DNA from: Sphingomonas sp. 1F27F7B
GTDB lineage: Bacteria > Pseudomonadota > Alphaproteobacteria > Sphingomonadales > Sphingomonadaceae
DNA length: 64,000 bases
Direction: 5' to 3'
Assembly (NCBI RefSeq): GCF_005503355.1
Contig: NZ_SCMK01000007.1
Coordinates: forward strand, 154,303 to 218,302
Position 1 is the first letter of the stretch. Each line of letters opens with the position of its first letter. Positions 59,599 through 64,000 of the stretch are shown here, piece by piece. The position numbers were made by a program, and so were the translations under genes. The notes beneath the pieces are model-generated. The model saw only the letters and a list, made by a program, of their open reading frames with translations. It was not told the origin of the DNA and did not search any database.

Positions 59599-61563
59599 AT
59601 GACCGATACCACCGAAACCGGCAAGACATTCAGGGTCGAGACCGACGCCACCGCCGGCTATTGGCACCATAGCGCCCAGAACACCCTCCCGCCGCCCGAC
59701 ATGATGGGCGCGTACATGCGCAACCGTCCGGTTCCCAACAATCTTGTCGAGGGCCGTAGGGCCTGGATCATCGGCAGCGGCATCGCCGGCCTAGCCGCCG
59801 CCTTCTACATGATCCGGGACGGCGGCATGGCGGGTGAGGACATCACCATCCTGGACGCGATGCATATCGAGGGCGGGTCGCTCGACGGCGCGGGCAATCC
59901 GGAGGACGGCTATATCATTCGCGGCGGCCGCGAGATGAACTGGAATTACGACAATCTGTGGGACATGTTCCAGGATGTCCAGGCACTAGAACTGCCCAAG
60001 GGCTATAGCGTTCTCGACGAATATCGTCTCGTCAACGACAATGATCCGAATTTCTCCAAGGCGCGGCTCATGCACAAGCAGGGCCAGATCCGCGATTTCT
60101 CGACATTGGGTCTGTCGAAATCACAGCAATGGGAACTGATCCGCCTGATGCTGAAGCGCAAGGAGGATCTCGACGACCTCACCATCGAGCAATATTTCAG
60201 CCCCGGCTTTCTCGAGACCAACTTCTGGTATCTGTGGCGCTCCATGTTCGCATTCGAGAACTGGCAGAGCCTTCTCGAAATGAAGCTCTACATGCACCGT
60301 TTCCTCGATGCGATCGACGGGCTGACGGATCTGTCGGCGCTGGTTTTCCCCAAGTACAATCAGTATGACAGCTTCGTCCGCCCCCTGGTGACGCATCTTC
60401 GCGAGCGCGGCGTAAAGGTGCAGTTCGACACGCGCGCCTATGATCTCGACATGCGCGTCGAGGGCGATACCCGCACGGTCACCGCGATCCGCGCCAAGGT
60501 CAAAGGCGTTGCCACGACCATTTCCGTCGATCCGAAGGATGTGGTCTTTGCGCTGACCGGTTCGATGACCGAGGGCACTGCCTATGGCGACATGGACAAT
60601 CCCCCAATACTCGATCGCGGCAAAAATGATCCGGGCGACGAGAGCGACTGGGCGCTATGGAAGAATCTGGCGAAGCAGTCGCCCGTCTTCGGCAAGCCTG
60701 AAAAATTCTATGGCGATGTCGACGGCTCGATGTGGGAATCGGTCACCCTCACCTGCAAGCCATCCCCCTTTGTCGAGAAGCTGAAGGAGCTTGCGGTCAA
60801 CGATCCCTATTCGGGCAAGACGGTGACCGGCGGCATCATCACCTTCACTGACTCGAACTGGGTGATGAGCTTCACCTGCAATCGCCAGCCGCACTTCCCG
60901 ACCCAGCCCGACGACGTGCTGGTGATCTGGGTCTATGCCCTGTTGATGGACAAGGACGGCAACTTCGTCAAAAAGCCGATGCCGGCCTGCACCGGCCGTG
61001 AGATACTCGCCGAGCTCTGCTATCATCTGGGTATCGAGGACCAGCTCGACGAGGTGGTGGCGAACACCAAGACCCGCCTGGCGCTGATGCCCTATATCAC
61101 CGCAATGTTCATGCCGCGCGCCGCGGGCGACAGGCCCCATGTCGTGCCTGCGGGTTGCACCAACCTCGCCCTGATGGGCCAGTTCGTCGAAACCTCGAAC
61201 GACATCATCTTCACCATGGACAGCTCGATCCGAACCGCGCGGGTCGGCGTCTACACGCTGCTGAATCTGCGGAAGCAGGTGCCGGACATCAGCCCGGTGC
61301 AATATGACATCCGCACCTTGCTGAAGGCCGCCAGGGCGCTGAACAACGGCGAACCGTTCCCGGGCGAGCGCCTGTTGCACCGACTGCTGGACAAGACCTA
61401 TTTCGCCCACATCCTGCCGCCACTGCCCGAACCTTCCTCCGCAAGGCGCAAAACGGCCGAGGAAGAACTTGCAAGCCTCTTGGGCAAGGGCAATCAGGCG
61501 CTTGCCGCGGTCCTGGGCTGGCTGGAGAAGGTTCGGGAAAGTTTGATCGATCGCAAGACCTGA
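59599..61563 (+). CDS. ohyA: Oleate hydratase
   Basis: The 654-residue product matches the oleate hydratase/myosin-cross-reactive antigen family, which adds water to the 9-double bond of oleate using FAD. FAD-binding [20 protein letters not shown] is at residues 54-73. [20 protein letters not shown] and [20 protein letters not shown] follow, with conserved catalytic-region Glu and Tyr. The C-terminus is basic/amphipathic and may touch the membrane. It detoxifies unsaturated fatty acids. No operon partner is evident. Confidence 0.96.
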   Translation: MTDTTETGKTFRVETDATAGYWHHSAQNTLPPPDMMGAYMRNRPVPNNLVEGRRAWIIGSGIAGLAAAFYMIRDGGMAGEDITILDAMHIEGGSLDGAGNPEDGYIIRGGREMNWNYDNLWDMFQDVQALELPKGYSVLDEYRLVNDNDPNFSKARLMHKQGQIRDFSTLGLSKSQQWELIRLMLKRKEDLDDLTIEQYFSPGFLETNFWYLWRSMFAFENWQSLLEMKLYMHRFLDAIDGLTDLSALVFPKYNQYDSFVRPLVTHLRERGVKVQFDTRAYDLDMRVEGDTRTVTAIRAKVKGVATTISVDPKDVVFALTGSMTEGTAYGDMDNPPILDRGKNDPGDESDWALWKNLAKQSPVFGKPEKFYGDVDGSMWESVTLTCKPSPFVEKLKELAVNDPYSGKTVTGGIITFTDSNWVMSFTCNRQPHFPTQPDDVLVIWVYALLMDKDGNFVKKPMPACTGREILAELCYHLGIEDQLDEVVANTKTRLALMPYITAMFMPRAAGDRPHVVPAGCTNLALMGQFVETSNDIIFTMDSSIRTARVGVYTLLNLRKQVPDISPVQYDIRTLLKAARALNNGEPFPGERLLHRLLDKTYFAHILPPLPEPSSARRKTAEEELASLLGKGNQALAAVLGWLEKVRESLIDRKT

Positions 61564-61636
61564 TGGGCATCGCTGGCTTGGGCATTTGAAGGCAACCGCT
61601 CTCTCGCGGCGTGCCCTCGAACGATGCGAACCGGAT

Positions 61637-61747
61637 CTACTCGATCCGCGTCCAGATCTGGGATCTGCAACCAACCCGGCCGATCAGGCAACCGCTACCC
61701 TTCAGCGTATCCGGATTGACGATGGTGAATGACAACCCGCGGCTCAT
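61637..61747 (-). CDS. Possible small protein (36 residues)
   Basis: ATG 61747 is preceded by a good AAAGGA site, and the frame runs MSRGLSFTIVNPDTLKGSGC and on to TAG at 61637. It lies between two plus-strand genes and is on the opposite strand. It could be a real small protein, a remnant of a larger gene, or chance. No family is recognised. Confidence 0.25.
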   Translation of the reverse strand: MSRGLSFTIVNPDTLKGSGCLIGRVGCRSQIWTRIE

Positions 61748-61855
61748 GCTATTTCCTTTCCGGAGGTTTTCGCGTTCACTAGCATGATTTTCCAATGAAT
61801 CGGGAGAGATCGTGATGAGCGACACGTCCGGACGGAGAGGTTCTCTGGACATCAG

Positions 61856-62920
61856 GTGGTGACAGGCGATTCCGATCGAGCCGATGCCGTGCGCTTCGTT
61901 GGGCGCGTGCTGATCACGCTCTCACTCATCGCCGCAACATTGATGTTGTGGCAGCTCCGTGAAGTATTGCTGCTAATCTACGCTGGAATATTGTCCGCCA
62001 TCATCTTGGATGCGGCCGCACACTCGGTCCGGAAGACAAGTTCACTAGGGCGCGGTGCGTCGCTTGTGATCGCCTCGGTACTGATCCTGGCGATCACCGG
62101 GGCGGTGATCTGGGTCTTCGGTCAGGAAGTCACGATCCAGCTTCGACAATTATTGGGCCAGCTTCCCACCGCCTGGGGAGCTTTGGAACGCGAAGCGGAT
62201 GCCGCGGGCATCAGCGCCGAATTTCACGAACAGCTTGGGAGGGCACTCCCAGCCGGCGGAACGATATTCGGCGCGATCCGCTTCCTGTTGAGTGGAATCG
62301 GAAGCGCGGTATCGGGCATCGGGCTTGCCCTTCTCGGCGGGATATACCTGGCCGCACAGCCGCAAGTCTATCGGCGCGGTTTCCTGCTGCTGGTTCCCGA
62401 TCGCTATTGCAGTCGCATCGAAGAGGCGATGGATGCGACGGGCACGGCGCTCAGGGCATGGTTGGTCGGGCAGCTTTTCGCGATGGCAATCACCGCCATC
62501 GCAATCACCGCAGGCCTGGTAGCGATCGGCATACCCACGGCGCTCGCGCTGGGCCTGATCGCCGGAGTGATGGCCTTCGTGCCGCTGATCGGACCATTGC
62601 TCGGGGCATTGCCAGGCATATTGGTGGCACTGACGGTCGGTGGCGAGAAGATGGTGCTGGCGGTTGCACTCTATTTCGTCGTCCAGCAGTTTGTCGGCTC
62701 CGTCATCAAGCCGTTGATCATGCAGCGCACGGTGAACCTGCCGCCGGCGATGACCTTGTTCATGCTGTTCGCGATCGGCGCGCTGCTGGGCCCGGCCGGC
62801 GTGCTTCTGGGCGGTCCGCTTGTGGTGACCGGCTATGTCCTGGTCCGCCACCTCTACGTCAAGGACACGTTGGGCCGAGCTCTCCACGAGGGGTCGCTGG
62901 ACGCGCCAGCCGATGTTTGA
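61856..62920 (+). CDS. AI-2E transporter family membrane protein
   Basis: The 354-residue product, from GTG 61856, has about eight membrane helices in the pattern of the AI-2E (PerM/TqsA-like) family: LLLIYAGILSAIILDAAAHS, LRQLLGQLPTAWGALEREAD, AVSGIGLALLGGIYLAAQPQ, GVMAFVPLIGPLLGALPGIL and QQFVGSVIKPLIMQRTVNLP. Members move small solutes or ions. Substrate is unknown, and AI-2 export should not be assumed. Confidence 0.88.
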   Translation: MVTGDSDRADAVRFVGRVLITLSLIAATLMLWQLREVLLLIYAGILSAIILDAAAHSVRKTSSLGRGASLVIASVLILAITGAVIWVFGQEVTIQLRQLLGQLPTAWGALEREADAAGISAEFHEQLGRALPAGGTIFGAIRFLLSGIGSAVSGIGLALLGGIYLAAQPQVYRRGFLLLVPDRYCSRIEEAMDATGTALRAWLVGQLFAMAITAIAITAGLVAIGIPTALALGLIAGVMAFVPLIGPLLGALPGILVALTVGGEKMVLAVALYFVVQQFVGSVIKPLIMQRTVNLPPAMTLFMLFAIGALLGPAGVLLGGPLVVTGYVLVRHLYVKDTLGRALHEGSLDAPADV

Positions 62921-63057
62921 TCACAACACATAAGACGCGGGGTGGTCCAAGATCGGGCAGTGGGGCAGCCCGACATCAGCCGTGAAAGCCGAATATTGAC
63001 GAGCCATGAATAAACTGCGGCTTTCGGGCAAAGCTTCGACGCGCTGAACGACTGTTA

Positions 63058-63066
63058 TTAGGGCGC
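63058..63066 (+). repeat. Dispersed short repeat, copy 3 (short)
   Basis: TTAGGGCGC, preceded 40 bases earlier by CGGCTTTCGGG, resembling the copy at 58311. Lies just left of the recombinase remnant. Confidence 0.35.
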
Positions 63067-63142
63067 ATTGCGGTCATAGGAGAAGAAGATCTCTTCCTGT
63101 CTGCGACGATGTGGCAGCCCGATGCAGGCGATGGCGAACCAG

Positions 63143-64000
63143 CTAATCCCTTGCTCGCTTTCCAGGAGGGCGCCAGGTCGGGGAGAAGCTGCAAGTATCG
63201 CGGGACGGTTCGGGAAGGACATTTATCGCGCCCAGCATCCGGCGGAACTGCAGGATGTCCTCCTCGATATCGCCGGTCCGTAGTTTGGCGATGAGCAGCC
63301 GCAGGTGATTCCTGCGCGAGGCGGGCTGCTCTCGTGCGTTCTCCATCGCCCTTCCGTTGATCCGTAGCTTCGCCCGGAGATTCTCGGCCTGGTCCTCCAG
63401 TTGCAGGAAGCGCGCCTTCAAGGTTGCCGTGTACAGACCGTCTTCGATCGCAGACATGTGCCCTTGAAGCCGCCGGTCGATACCCTCCAACTGCAGCCGG
63501 TCTGCCTCCATCTGACGGCGCTGCGCGTCGGTGGTCCTCCGCTCGTCGTCAAGAAATGCATCTTCGTGCCGGATTATCTGGGCAGCCGCTTCGTCGAGGA
63601 CATCCCGGACAGCTTTCTCCATCGCCCGTCGCCGTACCGTTCTGCCGTTACTGCACGACTTGCGGCGATAATGTTCCACACAGCCATATCGCTCGCGCCC
63701 CGTGTGGCAGAAATCTCCGCCACACTGCCCGCATGTCAGCAGGCGATGGAAGTTGGAGGGCGCTGCGGTGAGGCCGAGGGATCGGGCTTCCCGGCCATTT
63801 CGGACGCCGATGCGAACTTGCGTCCGACAGGAGCTGGGCGAGTTCCGCCCTTCCGACGATGCTGGCGCCGGAAACGGCCTCATCGCGGCGGCTGAATGAC
63901 CGGCCTGGGCGCCGATCCGAGCCGTTCCCCGAGCCATCTGAGCGGCGGCGAGGTCTTTGGCGGCGAGATCCTGTTGCGCGTTCGTGGGCGGCGGATTGCC
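63143..64000 (-). CDS. C-terminal part of a large serine recombinase (partial, probably decayed)
   Basis: The frame is open to the right edge, so the N-terminus is outside the window; 285 residues are visible. About 95 residues from the edge lies the recombinase zinc-ribbon pattern HRLLTCGQCGGDFCHTGRER, then YGCVEHYRRKSCSNGRTV (CxxC ... C ... C). A coiled coil (RRQMEADRLQLEGIDRRLQG; KARFLQLEDQAENLRAKLRI) follows, as in large serine integrases. The sequence between the edge and the zinc ribbon is Ala/Arg-rich and does not resemble the recombinase domain expected there, suggesting a frameshift or decay. It marks an integrative element at or beyond the right edge. Confidence 0.6.
   Translation of the reverse strand, partial: GNPPPTNAQQDLAAKDLAAAQMARGTARIGAQAGHSAAAMRPFPAPASSEGRNSPSSCRTQVRIGVRNGREARSLGLTAAPSNFHRLLTCGQCGGDFCHTGRERYGCVEHYRRKSCSNGRTVRRRAMEKAVRDVLDEAAAQIIRHEDAFLDDERRTTDAQRRQMEADRLQLEGIDRRLQGHMSAIEDGLYTATLKARFLQLEDQAENLRAKLRINGRAMENAREQPASRRNHLRLLIAKLRTGDIEEDILQFRRMLGAINVLPEPSRDTCSFSPTWRPPGKRARD

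Noticed and set aside
1..64000. CRISPR array
   Set aside because: No regularly spaced direct repeats were seen anywhere in the window.

Overview
The window is high-GC DNA whose genes look like those of a sphingomonad-type alphaproteobacterium. The evidence is a TonB-dependent receptor, an oleate hydratase, a bufferin (DUF692/DUF2063/DUF2282) locus under a SigF/NrsF-type ECF system, and a paired 29-bp extragenic repeat of a kind common in sphingomonads. Genus and species cannot be fixed from sequence reading alone.

Region 1 (1-23.2 kb, all on the minus strand, running off the left edge) is a contractile injection system related to phage tails. In transcription order it encodes a sheath, a tube, a Pro/Ala-rich protein with an internal 40-residue tandem repeat, a small hub-associated protein, a gpD-like hub and a gpV-like spike (a split VgrG), a PAAR-like tip, a gp25-like wedge, baseplate J, a tail-I-like protein, fibre-like proteins, a 1076-residue Ala-rich helical protein, and a giant reading frame. 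That last frame joins a short RHS-type core to a long C-terminal region containing HELTH, a zinc-metallopeptidase-type motif. Many of the genes overlap by 1-4 bases, so this is one translationally coupled operon. No capsid, portal, terminase, lysis or integrase gene is present, so an extracellular-type injection system fits better than a prophage. The AAA ATPase and tail-terminator genes expected in such systems are not visible and may lie to the left.

Region 2 (23.7-34.7 kb, minus strand) holds a secreted PI-PLC-like enzyme with a TonB receptor, an MFS transporter, a tandem-TetR regulator, and a tightly overlapping four-gene biosynthetic operon: haem-oxygenase-like protein, ATP-grasp ligase, family 2 glycosyltransferase and PaaK-like adenylating enzyme. 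Region 3 (34.8-45.6 kb) looks like an accessory island. It has a SWIM gene cut by a frameshifted IS481-type element, an inverted repeat pair, a BlaI/M56/serine-hydrolase operon, and an unrecognised three-gene operon with lower GC (unknown protein, possible cyclase-like protein, membrane pentapeptide-repeat protein) that is a candidate defence system.

Region 4 (45.6-64 kb) is more conventional. It carries an ECF sigma/anti-sigma/fasciclin operon ending in a clear terminator, mntH with an unlisted 30-residue membrane peptide, two paralogous ferritin-like proteins, a Crp-type regulator, and the bufferin locus with three matching GTAAC-N16-CGAA promoters on both strands. It continues with an AraC/SDR divergent pair, a TRIC-type channel, oleate hydratase, an AI-2E family membrane protein, and at the right edge the end of a large serine recombinase.
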